Counted from the first letter of the stretch, positions 28,759 through 38,125 are shown. The stretch: 64,000 bases of DNA from Streptomyces olivoverticillatus (GCF_014203555.1 NZ_JACHJH010000002.1:652791-716790); one strand, 5' to 3'. Numbers and translations: made by a program. Notes: generated by a model from the letters alone, not told the origin.

Positions 28759-31368
28759 ATGGACAAGCGGTACGAGGTCTATTGCCTGGCAGACAGGCAC
28801 TTCTACGAGATCCCGGACCGGCTGACCGCCCGCGCCGGCGGCACGGCCGGCGGGGAAGCAGCCCTGTTCGAGACGGCCCGGCGCCCGGTCCCCGAGGGCT
28901 GGGAATCCGCCCGCAACGGCGACTGGCTCCACCTCGCGCCCGTCGGCGAGGACGGCCGGCCCGGCGCCGGAGCGCCGCTCCAGGGCTGGAAGATCCACGC
29001 CTCCGCCACCGCGGACGGCGCGGAGCGCACCGCCGCCGCGGTCTGGGACTACTGCGTCGCCCGGCGCATCCCGTTCAAGTTCGTCCCCGCACCGCACCTG
29101 CTCCACCTGCGGAACAACAAGTACGCCACCCGCGACACCAGCGGAAAGTTCGTCACCGTCTACCCGGCGGACGAGGAGCAGCTGCACGAGGTCCTCACCG
29201 GACTCCACGAGATCGTCGGCGGCAGCCCCGGCCCCTACATCCTCACCGACCTGCGCTGGCACGAGGGCCCGCTCTACGTCCGCTACGGCGCCTTCGCCCG
29301 CCGCTACTGCGTGGACGCCCGCGGCACGCTCGTCCCCGCCATCGAGGACGAGTCCGGCACGCTCGTGCCCGACCTGCGCAACCCCACCTTCCAGACGCCC
29401 GCGTGGGTCAAGCTCCCGGCCTTCCTCGAATCCCACCTCGCCGCCCGCAACGCCACCACCGTCGGCGACCTGCCCTACCGCATCGAGAAGGCCCTGCACT
29501 TCTCCAACGGCGGCGGTGTCTACCGCGGCACCGACACCCGCGACGGCAGCACCGTCGTCCTCAAGGAAGCCCGGCCGCACGCCGGTCTCGCTGCCGACGG
29601 TGCCGACGCCATCGCCCGGCTGGAGCGCGAGAAGACCGCGCTGGAGCAGCTGTCGGGGCTCGGCGTCGCCCCGGGCGTCCGCGACTGGTTCACCCTCGGC
29701 GACCACCGCTTCCTCGTCATGGACTTCATCGAGGGCCGCCCCCTCAACTCCTTCTTCGGCGAACGCCATCCGCTGCTCACCACCGACCCCGACCCTGCGG
29801 CGGTCGCCGACTACACCGCCTGGGCGCTGCGCATCCACCGCGCCGTCGAGGAGGCGGTCGCGGCCGTGCACGCCAGGGGAGTGGTCTTCAACGACCTGCA
29901 CATGTTCAACATCATGGTCGCGCCGGACGAGGAGTCCGTCGCCCTCATCGACTTCGAGGCCGCGGCCCCCGTCACCGAGGGCGGCCGCCAGATCGTCGCC
30001 CACCCGGGCTTCTTCGCCCCGCCGGACCGCACCGGCACCGACGTCGACCGCTATGCGCTGGCCTGCCTGCGCATCGCCCTGTTCCTGCCGGTGACCACGC
30101 TGTTCGTCATCGACCGCGGCAAGGCCGCCGACCTCGCCGACATCGTCGCCGAACACTTCCCCGTGCCGAGGGGGTTCCTCGACGAGGCCGTCGCCGAGAT
30201 CACCCGCGACATCCGCCCGCGACAGGCGCCCGCCCGGCCCGCCCGCCCCGAGCGGCTGCCGTCGACCGCCGACTGGCCCGCCGCCCACGACTCCATGGTC
30301 CGCGCCATTCTCGCCTCCGCCACGCCCGGCCGCGACGACCGGCTCTTCCCCGGCGACATCGCGCAGTTCTCCGAAGGCGGCGGCCTCGGCCTCGCGCACG
30401 GCGCCGCCGGAGTGCTCTACGCCCTCGCCGAAGTGGGCGCCGAGCGCTACGAAGAAGGCGAGAAGTGGCTGCTCGACCACGCCGACCCGGCGCCGCCCGG
30501 CACCCCGCTCGGCCTCTACGACGGCCTCGCCGGAGTCGCCTTCGCCCTCGACCGCCTCGGGCACACCCAGCGCGCCCTCGACCTCACCGGCACCGTCCTC
30601 GCCGAGAAGTGGCAGCAGCTCACCTCCGACCTGCGCAGCGGACTGGCGGGCCTCGGCCTCGTCCTCGACCACCTCGCCCGCACCACCGGCGAGCCGCACT
30701 TCCACGAACGGGCCGTCGAAGCCGCCCAGTTGCTCGCCGACCGGCTCACCGCCGAGCTCGCCGACCCGGAAGGCCCCGGGCGCCGCCGCGCCGGACTGAT
30801 GCGCGGCGCGACCGGACCCGCCCTGTTCTTCCTGCGGCTCTACGAGCGCACGGGCGCCCCCGCCCTGCTCGACCTCGCCGGCACGGCCCTGCGCGCCGAC
30901 CTCGACCGCTGCACGACCACGGCGAGGGGCTCCCTCGAAGTGGACGAGGGCTGGCGCACCATGCCCTACCTCGGCGACGGCAGCGTGGGCATCGGCGCCG
31001 TCCTCGACGACTACCTCGCCCACCGCCCGGACGAGGAGGACGAGCTCGCCCCGGCCCGCGACGCCATTCTCACCGCCGCCCGCTCCCGCTTCTACGCCCA
31101 GCCCGGCCTGATGCAGGGCCGCGCCGGAATGATCTGGCACCTCAGCCGCACCACCGCCCCCGGCGCCACCCCCGAACGCCTCGCCGCCCAAGTCGCGGCC
31201 CTGGGCTGGTACGGGATGCCCTACGAGGGCGGGCTGGCCTTCCCCGGCCACCAGATGATGCGGCTGTCGATGGACCTCACCACCGGAACGGCCGGCTGCC
31301 TGCTGGCGCTCGGCGCCGCCCAGGGCGGCGACCGCCCGGCCCGGCTGCCGTTCCTGCCGCCCCTGTAG
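28759..31368 (+). CDS. ramC: Class III lanthipeptide synthetase (RamC/AmfT-like LanKC)
   Basis: The 869-residue enzyme has three parts. The N-terminal lyase region (about 1-210) begins MDKRYEVYCLADRHFYEIP as in RamC/AmfT. A kinase domain follows, with KEARPHAG near 275, FNDLHMFNIMVA as catalytic loop near 385 and LIDFEA as the metal-binding motif. A C-terminal cyclase-like domain (about 520-869) has GLAHGAAGVLYAL, GLYDGLAGVAFAL and LMQGRAGMIWHL but lacks the zinc ligands, as in class III. It phosphorylates and eliminates Ser, then closes lanthionine or labionin rings in the peptide at 31457-31576. The ATG at 28759 gives the family's usual start. Confidence 0.92.
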   Translation: MDKRYEVYCLADRHFYEIPDRLTARAGGTAGGEAALFETARRPVPEGWESARNGDWLHLAPVGEDGRPGAGAPLQGWKIHASATADGAERTAAAVWDYCVARRIPFKFVPAPHLLHLRNNKYATRDTSGKFVTVYPADEEQLHEVLTGLHEIVGGSPGPYILTDLRWHEGPLYVRYGAFARRYCVDARGTLVPAIEDESGTLVPDLRNPTFQTPAWVKLPAFLESHLAARNATTVGDLPYRIEKALHFSNGGGVYRGTDTRDGSTVVLKEARPHAGLAADGADAIARLEREKTALEQLSGLGVAPGVRDWFTLGDHRFLVMDFIEGRPLNSFFGERHPLLTTDPDPAAVADYTAWALRIHRAVEEAVAAVHARGVVFNDLHMFNIMVAPDEESVALIDFEAAAPVTEGGRQIVAHPGFFAPPDRTGTDVDRYALACLRIALFLPVTTLFVIDRGKAADLADIVAEHFPVPRGFLDEAVAEITRDIRPRQAPARPARPERLPSTADWPAAHDSMVRAILASATPGRDDRLFPGDIAQFSEGGGLGLAHGAAGVLYALAEVGAERYEEGEKWLLDHADPAPPGTPLGLYDGLAGVAFALDRLGHTQRALDLTGTVLAEKWQQLTSDLRSGLAGLGLVLDHLARTTGEPHFHERAVEAAQLLADRLTAELADPEGPGRRRAGLMRGATGPALFFLRLYERTGAPALLDLAGTALRADLDRCTTTARGSLEVDEGWRTMPYLGDGSVGIGAVLDDYLAHRPDEEDELAPARDAILTAARSRFYAQPGLMQGRAGMIWHLSRTTAPGATPERLAAQVAALGWYGMPYEGGLAFPGHQMMRLSMDLTTGTAGCLLALGAAQGGDRPARLPFLPPL

Positions 31369-31381
31369 GGGCCCCAAGGCC

Positions 31382-31403
31382 GGCTCCACCACGCTGTGGA
31401 GCC
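31382..31403. other. Hairpin between synthetase and precursor genes
   Basis: GGCTCCAC and GTGGAGCC pair around a six-base loop. It lies 13 bases after the synthetase stop and about 50 bases before the precursor start, without a U-tract. It could stabilise a processed message for the precursor. Confidence 0.5.
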
Positions 31404-31456
31404 GTGGCAAAACCGCACCACCACGTCCCCATCCGTCCCCACGAAAGGAAAAGATC

Positions 31457-31576
31457 ATGGCGCTTCTCGACCTGCAGAACATGGAGTCCGAGGAACTGGC
31501 CCACGGCGGAGGCGGCGCGAGCACGGTCAGCCTGCTGTCCTGCGTCAGCGATGCCAGCGTGCTGATCTGTCTGTGA
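31457..31576 (+). CDS. ramS: RamS/AmfS-like class III lanthipeptide precursor
   Basis: This 39-residue gene starts MALLDLQNMESEEL, the leader motif LLDLQ of class III precursors. The core carries two ring motifs of the form SxxSxxxC: STVSLLSC and SDASVLIC, followed by Leu at the end. The pattern predicts two labionin or lanthionine rings, as in SapB and AmfS, peptides that act outside the cell as surfactants for aerial growth. AAAGGAA lies before the ATG. The linker AHGGGGA between leader and core is Gly-rich. It sits between the synthetase and the two exporter genes. Confidence 0.9.
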   Translation: MALLDLQNMESEELAHGGGGASTVSLLSCVSDASVLICL

Positions 31577-31633
31577 CCCAGCCGTGTCCGGGCCGCCCTC
31601 GGCGCCCGTGACACCAGCGGGAAACCGCTCCGG

Positions 31634-31661
31634 GCGGGCCCTCCCTCGCGGGAGGGCCCGC
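31634..31661. terminator. Strong hairpin between precursor and exporter genes
   Basis: GCGGGCCCTCCC and GGGAGGGCCCGC form a 12-base perfect stem with the loop TCGC. It lies between the precursor gene and the first ABC gene. It has no U-tract but is very stable, so it may cause partial termination and give more precursor than exporter message. Confidence 0.6.
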
Positions 31662-31703
31662 TCGCCCGACGGTACGGAACGCAAGGGAGGGGATCCGCCG
31701 CCC

Positions 31704-33392
31704 ATGGCCCGCACGGCAGGCGACCGGCTCGTGGCCGACGCGGTCCGCCGCACCGCAGCCCGTACCGCCGCCCTCGCCCTGACCGCCACGGCGAGCACCG
31801 CCGCCGCCCTGCTGCTGCCCGCGGTCCTCGGGCACACCCTGGACCTGCTGCTCGCCCGCCGCGGCGAGGCACCCCGGTGGGTCTGGCTGTGCGCCGCCCT
31901 CATCCTCCTGCCCGCGGTGCTGGACGCCACGGACGACCTGCTCACCGGCACCACCACCGCCCGCGCCACCGCCGGGCTGCGGCACCGCTGTCTGCGCCAC
32001 GTCCTGGCCGTCGGGCCGCGCCTGACCGGGCACTTCGCCCCCGGCGACCTCGTCACCCGGCTCGTCGGCAACGCCGCCGCGGTGGGCACCGCCCCCGCAT
32101 CGCTCGCCCGCACCGTCGCCTCCGTGGCCGGGCCGGTGGGCGGCATCGTCGGCCTCGGCCTCATCGACCCCTGGCTCGCCGTCACCTTCCTCGCCGGAGC
32201 CCCCGTACTCGCCCTGCTGCTGCGGGCCTTCGCCCGCGCCTCCGCCGACAGCCTCACCGCCTACCAGCGGCTCCAGGGCGACCTCGCGGGCCGCCTCGTC
32301 GAGGCCCTGGGCGGCCTGCGGACCATCGCCGCGGCAGGCACCGCCGACCGCGAGCGCGAGCGCATCCTGCGGCCGCTGCCCGGCCTCTCCCAGTACGGCC
32401 ACCGCATGTGGCAGGTCCAGGGCCGCTCCACCGCACAAGCCGCCACCGTCGTCCCGCTGCTGCAGATCGCCGTCCTCGCCGTGGCCGGACTGGGCCTCGC
32501 GCACGGCCGGCTGAGCGTCGGCGACCTGCTGGCCGCCTCGCGCTACGCCGTGCTGGCGGCCGGCATCGGCATGCTCGTGGGCCAGCTCAACGCCCTCGTC
32601 CACAGCCGCACCGCGGCCGCCCGCCTCGCCGAACCGCTCGCCCACGCCCCCACCGCCCACGGCACCCGGCGCCTGCCCGAAGGCGGCGACGGCACCCTGC
32701 GGCTGCGCGGCGTGCGCGCCGAGCGCGGCGGCAGACACGTGCTGCGCGGAGTGGACCTCGACGTGCCCGGCGGCACCACCCTCGCCGTCGTCGGCCGCTC
32801 CGGCACCGGCAAGTCGGTGCTCGCCGCGATCGCCGGCCGCCTGGCCGACCCCGACGGCGGCACCGTCACGCTCGATGGGGTGCCCCTGGACGGGCTCGCC
32901 CACGAGGAGCTGCGCCGCGAGGTCGGCTACGCCTTCGAACGGCCCGCACTGCTGGGCGGCACGATCGGCGGCACCATCGGCTTCGGCGCTTCCCTGCCGG
33001 CTCCCGAGGCCGTCACCGCCGCCGCGCGCGCCGCCTGCGCGGACGACTTCATACGCCGCCTGCCCGACGGCTACGTCACCCCCTGCGCCGACGCGCCCCT
33101 GTCCGGCGGCGAGCTCCAACGCCTCGGCCTGGCCCGCGCCTTCGCCCACGCGGGCCGGCTGCTCGTCCTCGACGACGCCACCTCCAGCCTCGACTCCGTC
33201 ACCGAACTCAAGGTGAGCCGCGCCCTGGTGCACGACGTCACCGCGGGCACCCGCCTGATCGTCGCCCACCGTGTGACGACGGCGGCCCGCGCCGACCGCG
33301 TGGCCTGGCTGGACGGCGGGCGGATCCGTGCCACCGGCACTCACGAGGAGCTGTGGCAACGCGCCGACTACCGGGCGGTGTTCGAGGGATGA
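31704..33392 (+). CDS. ramA: ABC transporter with fused membrane and ATPase domains (RamA/AmfB-like)
   Basis: The 562-residue protein has six membrane helices in residues 15-310 and an ATPase domain with Walker A VVGRSGTGKSVLAAI, signature LSGGELQRLGLARA and Walker B LLVLDDATSSLD. The position after the precursor gene and the pairing with a second transporter match the ram and amf loci. It should help export the processed peptide. GGGAGGGG lies about 11 bases before the ATG. The stop overlaps the next start by ATGA. Confidence 0.85.
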   Translation: MARTAGDRLVADAVRRTAARTAALALTATASTAAALLLPAVLGHTLDLLLARRGEAPRWVWLCAALILLPAVLDATDDLLTGTTTARATAGLRHRCLRHVLAVGPRLTGHFAPGDLVTRLVGNAAAVGTAPASLARTVASVAGPVGGIVGLGLIDPWLAVTFLAGAPVLALLLRAFARASADSLTAYQRLQGDLAGRLVEALGGLRTIAAAGTADRERERILRPLPGLSQYGHRMWQVQGRSTAQAATVVPLLQIAVLAVAGLGLAHGRLSVGDLLAASRYAVLAAGIGMLVGQLNALVHSRTAAARLAEPLAHAPTAHGTRRLPEGGDGTLRLRGVRAERGGRHVLRGVDLDVPGGTTLAVVGRSGTGKSVLAAIAGRLADPDGGTVTLDGVPLDGLAHEELRREVGYAFERPALLGGTIGGTIGFGASLPAPEAVTAAARAACADDFIRRLPDGYVTPCADAPLSGGELQRLGLARAFAHAGRLLVLDDATSSLDSVTELKVSRALVHDVTAGTRLIVAHRVTTAARADRVAWLDGGRIRATGTHEELWQRADYRAVFEG

Positions 33393-35308
33393 CGCGCGGC
33401 AGGCACGCCGGCCCCCACCCCGCGCGTACGGGCCGCGGGCACCGGCCCCGCCCGGTCGTACGGCGGCGGCACGGCGTCCCGGCACCGACGCCCGGCACGC
33501 CCTACCGCGAAGCCCTGCGCTTCCTCTCCCGGCGCCGGGGCGTGCTGCTGCGCCTGGCCCTGTGGTCGGCGGTGGAGGCCGCGCACACCTTCGCCACCGG
33601 ATACGCGCTGGCCAAGGCGCTGGACTCCGGCTTCCTCGCGGGCCGGGTGGCCACCGGGCTGGCCTGGCTGGGCCTCGCGGCCGCCGCCGTGGCCGCGGGC
33701 GCCTACGGCACGGGGCGCACCTACCGGGGCGTGGCCGCGCTCGTGGAGCCGCTGCGGGACGCACTCGTGCGGCGCGTGGTCCTGCGGGCGCTGCGGGACG
33801 GCGACGGCGCGGCGGTGTCCCGGCTGACGCATCAGGTGGAGATCGCCCGGGACACCTTCGCGGGCCTGGTGATGGTCTCGCGGTCCTTCGTCTTCACGGC
33901 CGCGGGCGCGCTGGTGGGGCTCTTCCTCCTCGCGCCGGTCCTGCTGGTGGTCGTGGTGCCGCCGCTCCTGCTGGGGCTGGGGCTGTTCGTGGTGACGCTG
34001 CGGCCGCTGGCCCGCCGCCAAGAGGCGTTCCTCGCGGCCGACGAGGCCGTGGCACAGTCCCTCGGCGACCTCTGCGCGGGCCTGCGCGACATCGCCGCGA
34101 GCGGCGCCGAGCAGCGGGCGGGCGCCGAGGCGGGCGCGCTCGTCGACGCCGAGCGCCGGACGGCCGACGCCCTGGCCCGCTGGTCCGTGGCGCGGGCCGC
34201 GGCCCTGGCCGTGGCGGGCCGCTTCCCCGTGGTGCCGCTGCTGGCGGCCGCGCCGTGGCTGCTGGACCACGGGGTCACGCCGGGCGCCTTCGTGGGGGCC
34301 CTGGCGTATCTCACGCAGTCGCTGCTGCCCGCGCTGCAGAATCTTGTGCACGGGCTGGGCACGAGCGGCTCCCGGCTGATGGTGGTGATCCGCCGCCTGA
34401 CCGCGCAGCCCCCGGACCGGCCCGAGCTGCCGTGCGTCCCGCCTGCCGCGCCCGCGCGCTTCGCCGTGGAGCTGCGCGGCGTCACCTTCGGGTACGGCGA
34501 GCACGCCGAGCCCGTGGTGCGCGGGCTCGATCTGGCCCTGCCCGCCGGGGCGTTCCTCGCCGTGGTGGGGCCGAGCGGGGTGGGGAAGTCGACGCTGGCC
34601 TCGTTGATGGCGGGGCTGCTGGAGCCGTGGGCGGGCGAGGTGCGGGTGGCCGGGACGGCGGCGCGCACACGAGGGGCGGCCGCGCGGCGCGTGCTGATCC
34701 CCCAGGAGGCGTACGTCTTCTCCGGCACCCTCCGGGAGAACGTGTGCTACCTGCGCGAGGGCCCGGTCGGCGAGGGCGAGATCGCGGCCGCCGTCCACGC
34801 GCTGGACGCAGGTCCCCTGGTACGGCGGCTGGGCGGGCTGGAGGCGCCGGTGGCGCCCGGTGAGCTGTCGGCGGGGGAGCGGCAGCGGATCGCACTGGTC
34901 CGGGCGTACCTCTCACCCGCACCCGTGGTGTTGCTGGACGAGGCGGCCTGTCATCTCGACCCGGCCGCCGAGGCGCGCGCCGAGCGGGCCTTCGCGGCGC
35001 GGCCCGGCGGCACCCTCGTGGTCATCGCTCACCGCGCGGGCTCGGCGCGCCGCGCGGATCGCGTGCTGGTCATGGACGGGCCCCGGACGGACGCGGGGAC
35101 GCACCGGGAGCTGCTGGGCCGGTCGGCGCTCTACCGGGACCTGGTGGGCTCACAGCCATCCCGCTCCGCGCGAGATCCGGATGGCGTCGACCCGGTTGCG
35201 GGCCCCGGTCTTGCGGGTGATCGCGGCCATGTAATTGCGCACCGTCCCGTTCGACAGGTGCAGACTGCGGGCGATCTCGCCGATGGAGGCGCCTTCGGCG
35301 GCGAGTGA
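33389..35308 (+). CDS. ramB: ABC transporter with fused membrane and ATPase domains (RamB/AmfA-like)
   Basis: The 639-residue protein has a basic N-terminus rich in Arg and His (to about 45), a membrane domain and an ATPase domain with VVGPSGVGKSTLASL, signature LSAGERQRIALVRA and Walker B PVVLLDEAACHLD. It should pair with the preceding exporter. The ATPase domain ends at YRDLVGSQP, but the frame continues for about 50 residues of unlikely composition, antisense to the 3' end of the regulator gene, and stops at 35308. The overlap of 159 bases suggests loss of an earlier stop or a sequence error. Confidence 0.8.
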   Translation: MTRGRHAGPHPARTGRGHRPRPVVRRRHGVPAPTPGTPYREALRFLSRRRGVLLRLALWSAVEAAHTFATGYALAKALDSGFLAGRVATGLAWLGLAAAAVAAGAYGTGRTYRGVAALVEPLRDALVRRVVLRALRDGDGAAVSRLTHQVEIARDTFAGLVMVSRSFVFTAAGALVGLFLLAPVLLVVVVPPLLLGLGLFVVTLRPLARRQEAFLAADEAVAQSLGDLCAGLRDIAASGAEQRAGAEAGALVDAERRTADALARWSVARAAALAVAGRFPVVPLLAAAPWLLDHGVTPGAFVGALAYLTQSLLPALQNLVHGLGTSGSRLMVVIRRLTAQPPDRPELPCVPPAAPARFAVELRGVTFGYGEHAEPVVRGLDLALPAGAFLAVVGPSGVGKSTLASLMAGLLEPWAGEVRVAGTAARTRGAAARRVLIPQEAYVFSGTLRENVCYLREGPVGEGEIAAAVHALDAGPLVRRLGGLEAPVAPGELSAGERQRIALVRAYLSPAPVVLLDEAACHLDPAAEARAERAFAARPGGTLVVIAHRAGSARRADRVLVMDGPRTDAGTHRELLGRSALYRDLVGSQPSRSARDPDGVDPVAGPGLAGDRGHVIAHRPVRQVQTAGDLADGGAFGGE

Positions 35309-35761
35309 GAGCACGCTCAGTTCTCTTCGGGTCAGCGGCATCTCGGCGGCCTGAAGGAAGCCGAAGCCGAGGGACTCGTCGATGTAGCGCTCTCCTTTCG
35401 CCACATGCCTTATGCCCTCCACAAGACGATCAGGTGAAGCGTTTTTGCTCAAGTACCCCAAGGCTCCCACCTCGTAGGCCCGGCGCAGGGGCCCCGGTCG
35501 TCCGGCGGTCGCCAGTGCCAACAGTGCGCTCGCTTCGTCCCCCTCGTCCCCACGGTTGCCCAACTCCCCGATGCCGCCTGCGCCGCCCGCCTCGGGGCTG
35601 TCCATGTCCACCACGCACACGTCGGGCCGCACGGCCCGGGAGGTGGCGAGCGCGCCGTGCCAGGACGCCGAGGACACCTCGAGGTCCGGCTCCCTGCCGA
35701 TGAGTGCCGCCAGTGCCGTGCGCAGCAGGTAGGTGTCGTGTATCAGAAGAACTCGGGTCAC
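35150..35761 (-). CDS. ramR: RamR/AmfR-like response regulator
   Basis: The 203-residue protein has a receiver domain (VTRVLLIHDTYLLRTALAAL) with the phosphorylation site region VCVVDMDSPE and an unusual Gly/Asp-rich insertion (GGAGGIGELGNRGDEGDEA). The C-terminus is a LuxR-type helix-turn-helix: LTRRELSVLSLAAEGASIGE then LSNGTVRNYMAAITRKTG. RamR-type regulators activate the lanthipeptide operon and need no partner kinase next to them. The GTG start at 35761 follows GAGAGG. It is convergent with and overlaps the second ABC gene. Confidence 0.85.
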   Translation of the reverse strand: MTRVLLIHDTYLLRTALAALIGREPDLEVSSASWHGALATSRAVRPDVCVVDMDSPEAGGAGGIGELGNRGDEGDEASALLALATAGRPGPLRRAYEVGALGYLSKNASPDRLVEGIRHVAKGERYIDESLGFGFLQAAEMPLTRRELSVLSLAAEGASIGEIARSLHLSNGTVRNYMAAITRKTGARNRVDAIRISRGAGWL

Positions 35762-35935
35762 GTTCCGCCTCTCCCCGTTCGGTCGGGCCAACCACCTCGG
35801 GCACGTCGGTAAATTCATACCGTCGCGAGTAACTGTCCCGGGTGCGGATACCCGGTCCGCGGGGGGCGTAAGGGCGTAGGAATCCGGCCGTGTCCGCCCC
35901 GCCGGCGAGGACCGTGCGCCCTGCCGGGGCGGCGG

Positions 35936-36568
35936 TCAGGCGCGGGCGGGCTCGGCGGGCGTGCCGATGAGCCCGCAGACCGTCTCGATGTCGATCTTCA
36001 CTTGGGCGATGGAGGCCCGCCCCGACAGCCAGGTGATCAGGGCGGAGTGCCAGGTGTGCTCGATGACGCGCACGGCCGACAGCTGCTCGGGGGAGGGGCG
36101 GCCCGTGAGGCCCATCGCGTCCAGGACGATGGCGGTGGTGAGCCGGGAGACGGTGTCGACCTCGGCGCTCACCGAGCGGTCGGCGAAGGTGAGGGCGCGC
36201 ACCATGGCGTCGGCCAGGTGGGGTTCGCGCTGCATCGCGCGGAAGGCGCGCATCAGGGTCTGGGCGACGCGCGCGGCCGGGTCCTGGTCGGTGGGCGGGC
36301 GCTTGCGCAGCGTCTCGTGCAGGTGCTCCAGCTGGTCCTGCATGGTGGCCACGAGCAGGTGGACCTTGGAGGGGAAGTAGCGGTAGAGCGTGCCGAGGGC
36401 CACGCTGGACAGCTCGGCGACCTCCCGCATCTGCACGGCGTCGAAGCCGCCGCGGCTCGCCAGCTGGGTGGTGGCCTGCAGGATCCGGCGCCGCCGGGCC
36501 TCCTGACGCTCCGTCAGGGGCGTGGCCGGCGCGAGAGAGGCAAGAGGCGACCTGGGTTCCGTAGCCAT
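35936..36568 (-). CDS. kstR: KstR-like TetR regulator of steroid catabolism
   Basis: The 210-residue protein has RRRRILQATTQLASRGGF then DAVQMREVAELSSVALG and TLYRYFPSKVHLLVATM. These match mycobacterial KstR closely, including the helix-turn-helix and the SKVHLLV turn. KstR represses cholesterol degradation genes and is released by a steroid-CoA thioester. The middle has AMQREPHLADAMVRALTFAD as in KstR, and the end VKIDIETVCGLIG. A site fitting the KstR consensus exactly lies about 150 bases upstream, so it may regulate itself. Its gene is divergent from a glycosyltransferase operon. Confidence 0.88.
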   Translation of the reverse strand: MATEPRSPLASLAPATPLTERQEARRRRILQATTQLASRGGFDAVQMREVAELSSVALGTLYRYFPSKVHLLVATMQDQLEHLHETLRKRPPTDQDPAARVAQTLMRAFRAMQREPHLADAMVRALTFADRSVSAEVDTVSRLTTAIVLDAMGLTGRPSPEQLSAVRVIEHTWHSALITWLSGRASIAQVKIDIETVCGLIGTPAEPARA

Positions 36569-36716
36569 ATGTCCCATTCCGTGGCGAGCTGTCCAGCGGT
36601 GTCTGTGCGGGCGGATGGCACAGCATGGCAGGGGCCGGGCCGTGGCGCGAATCACCTGCCGCGGCCCTTTCGGTTCCCTGACGTGCCGGTAGATTCAAGC
36701 TTCTGGACGACCCATC

Positions 36717-36730
36717 TGAAACTTGTTCTA
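36717..36730. promoter_or_regulatory. KstR-type operator between kstR and the glycosyltransferase gene
   Basis: TGAAACTTGTTCTA fits TNNAACNNGTTNNA at every fixed position. It lies 54 bases before the glycosyltransferase start and about 150 bases before kstR, so either or both could be controlled. Confidence 0.7.
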
Positions 36731-36784
36731 GATTAGCGCGACCGGTTACGCTCCGCCGGAACAGCAGCGAGAAGGAGGCCGGAG

Positions 36785-38125
36785 TTGACCGCTGAGGCCA
36801 CGGAGCCGGCACTTGTGCAAGACGGCCGCCTCCTGGACGGGAGCGGTGACCGCCCGCTGCGCATCGCGCTCCTCACCTACAAGGGCAACCCGTTCTGCGG
36901 CGGCCAGGGCGTCTACGTACGCCACCTCTCCCGCGAGCTGGCTCGCCTCGGACACACCGTCGAGGTCATCGGCGCCCAGCCCTACCCGGTCCTGGACACC
37001 GCCGACGGCGTCACCCTCACCCGCCTCCCCAGCCTCGACCTCTACCGCCAGCCCGACCCCTTCCGCACCCCCAAGCGCGACGAGTACCGCGACTGGGTCG
37101 ACGCGCTGGAGGTCGGCACCATGTGGACCGGCGGCTTCCCCGAGCCGCTGACCTTCTCCCTGCGCGCCCGCCGCCACCTGGCCGCCCGCCGTGGCGAGTT
37201 CGACGTCGTCCACGACAACCAGACCCTCGGCTACGGGCTCCTCGGCGGCTCCGCCGCGCTCGGCGCCGCCCTGGTCACCACGATCCACCACCCCATCACC
37301 GTCGACCGGCAGCTGGAGCTGGACGCCGCCGACGGCTGGAAGCGGCGCTACTCGGTGCGCCGTTGGTACGGCTTCACCCGGATGCAGGGCCGGGTCGCCC
37401 GGCGGCTGCCGTCCGTGCTCACCGTCTCCGGCTCCTCCCGGCAGGAGATCGTCGACCACCTCGGCGTACGGCCCGAGCGCGTGCACGTCGTCCACATCGG
37501 CGCCGACACCACCCTCTTCTCGCCCGACCCCTCCGTCCCGCGCATCCCCGGCCGCATCGTCACCACCTCCAGCGCCGACGTCCCGCTCAAGGGCCTGGTG
37601 TACCTCGTCGAGGCGCTCGCCACCCTGCGCGCCGGCAACCCCGACGCCCACCTCGTCGTGGTCGGCAAGCGCGCCGAGAACGGGCCGGTGGCGGCCGCCA
37701 TCAGGCGCTACGGGCTGGAAGGCGCCGTCGAGTTCGTCAAGGGCATCACCGACGCCGAGCTCGTGGACCTCGTCCGCTCCGCCGAGGTCGCCTGCGTGCC
37801 CTCGCTCTACGAGGGCTTCTCCCTGCCCGCCGCGGAGGCCATGGCCACCGGCACTCCGCTCGTCGCCACCACCGGCGGGGCGATCCCGGAGGTCGCCGGC
37901 CCCGACGGCGAGACCTGCCTCGCGGTCCCCCCGGGCGACGCGGCAGCACTGGCCGCGGCCCTGGACCGGCTGCTGGGCGACGAGGAGCTGCGCCGCCGGC
38001 TGGGCGCCGCCGGCCGCGAGCGCGTACTGGCCCGCTTCACCTGGCGCCAGGCGGCGATCGGCACGGCCGAGCACTACCGCGCGGCGATGGCCCGCGCGGG
38101 CCACGGCGCTGCACTGCGCCCATGA
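36785..38125 (+). CDS. GT4 family glycosyltransferase
   Basis: The 446-residue enzyme has the GT-B fold with a Gly-rich N-terminal loop (NPFCGGQGVYVRHLSREL) and a C-terminal nucleotide-sugar site with VACVPSLYEGFSLPAAEAMA, which contains the EX7E motif of retaining GT4 enzymes. The start is a TTG at 36785, with AAGGAGG seven bases before it. The gene heads an operon with a methyltransferase and a cyclase-like protein and is divergent from kstR with a KstR-type site between them. The acceptor could be a lipid or a sterol-like compound; this is inference. Confidence 0.85.
   Translation: MTAEATEPALVQDGRLLDGSGDRPLRIALLTYKGNPFCGGQGVYVRHLSRELARLGHTVEVIGAQPYPVLDTADGVTLTRLPSLDLYRQPDPFRTPKRDEYRDWVDALEVGTMWTGGFPEPLTFSLRARRHLAARRGEFDVVHDNQTLGYGLLGGSAALGAALVTTIHHPITVDRQLELDAADGWKRRYSVRRWYGFTRMQGRVARRLPSVLTVSGSSRQEIVDHLGVRPERVHVVHIGADTTLFSPDPSVPRIPGRIVTTSSADVPLKGLVYLVEALATLRAGNPDAHLVVVGKRAENGPVAAAIRRYGLEGAVEFVKGITDAELVDLVRSAEVACVPSLYEGFSLPAAEAMATGTPLVATTGGAIPEVAGPDGETCLAVPPGDAAALAAALDRLLGDEELRRRLGAAGRERVLARFTWRQAAIGTAEHYRAAMARAGHGAALRP

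Noticed and set aside
28687..31872. 1061-codon open frame antisense to the lanthipeptide synthetase
   Set aside because: Low-complexity Gly/Val/Arg composition and exact opposition to a clear LanKC enzyme; not a gene.
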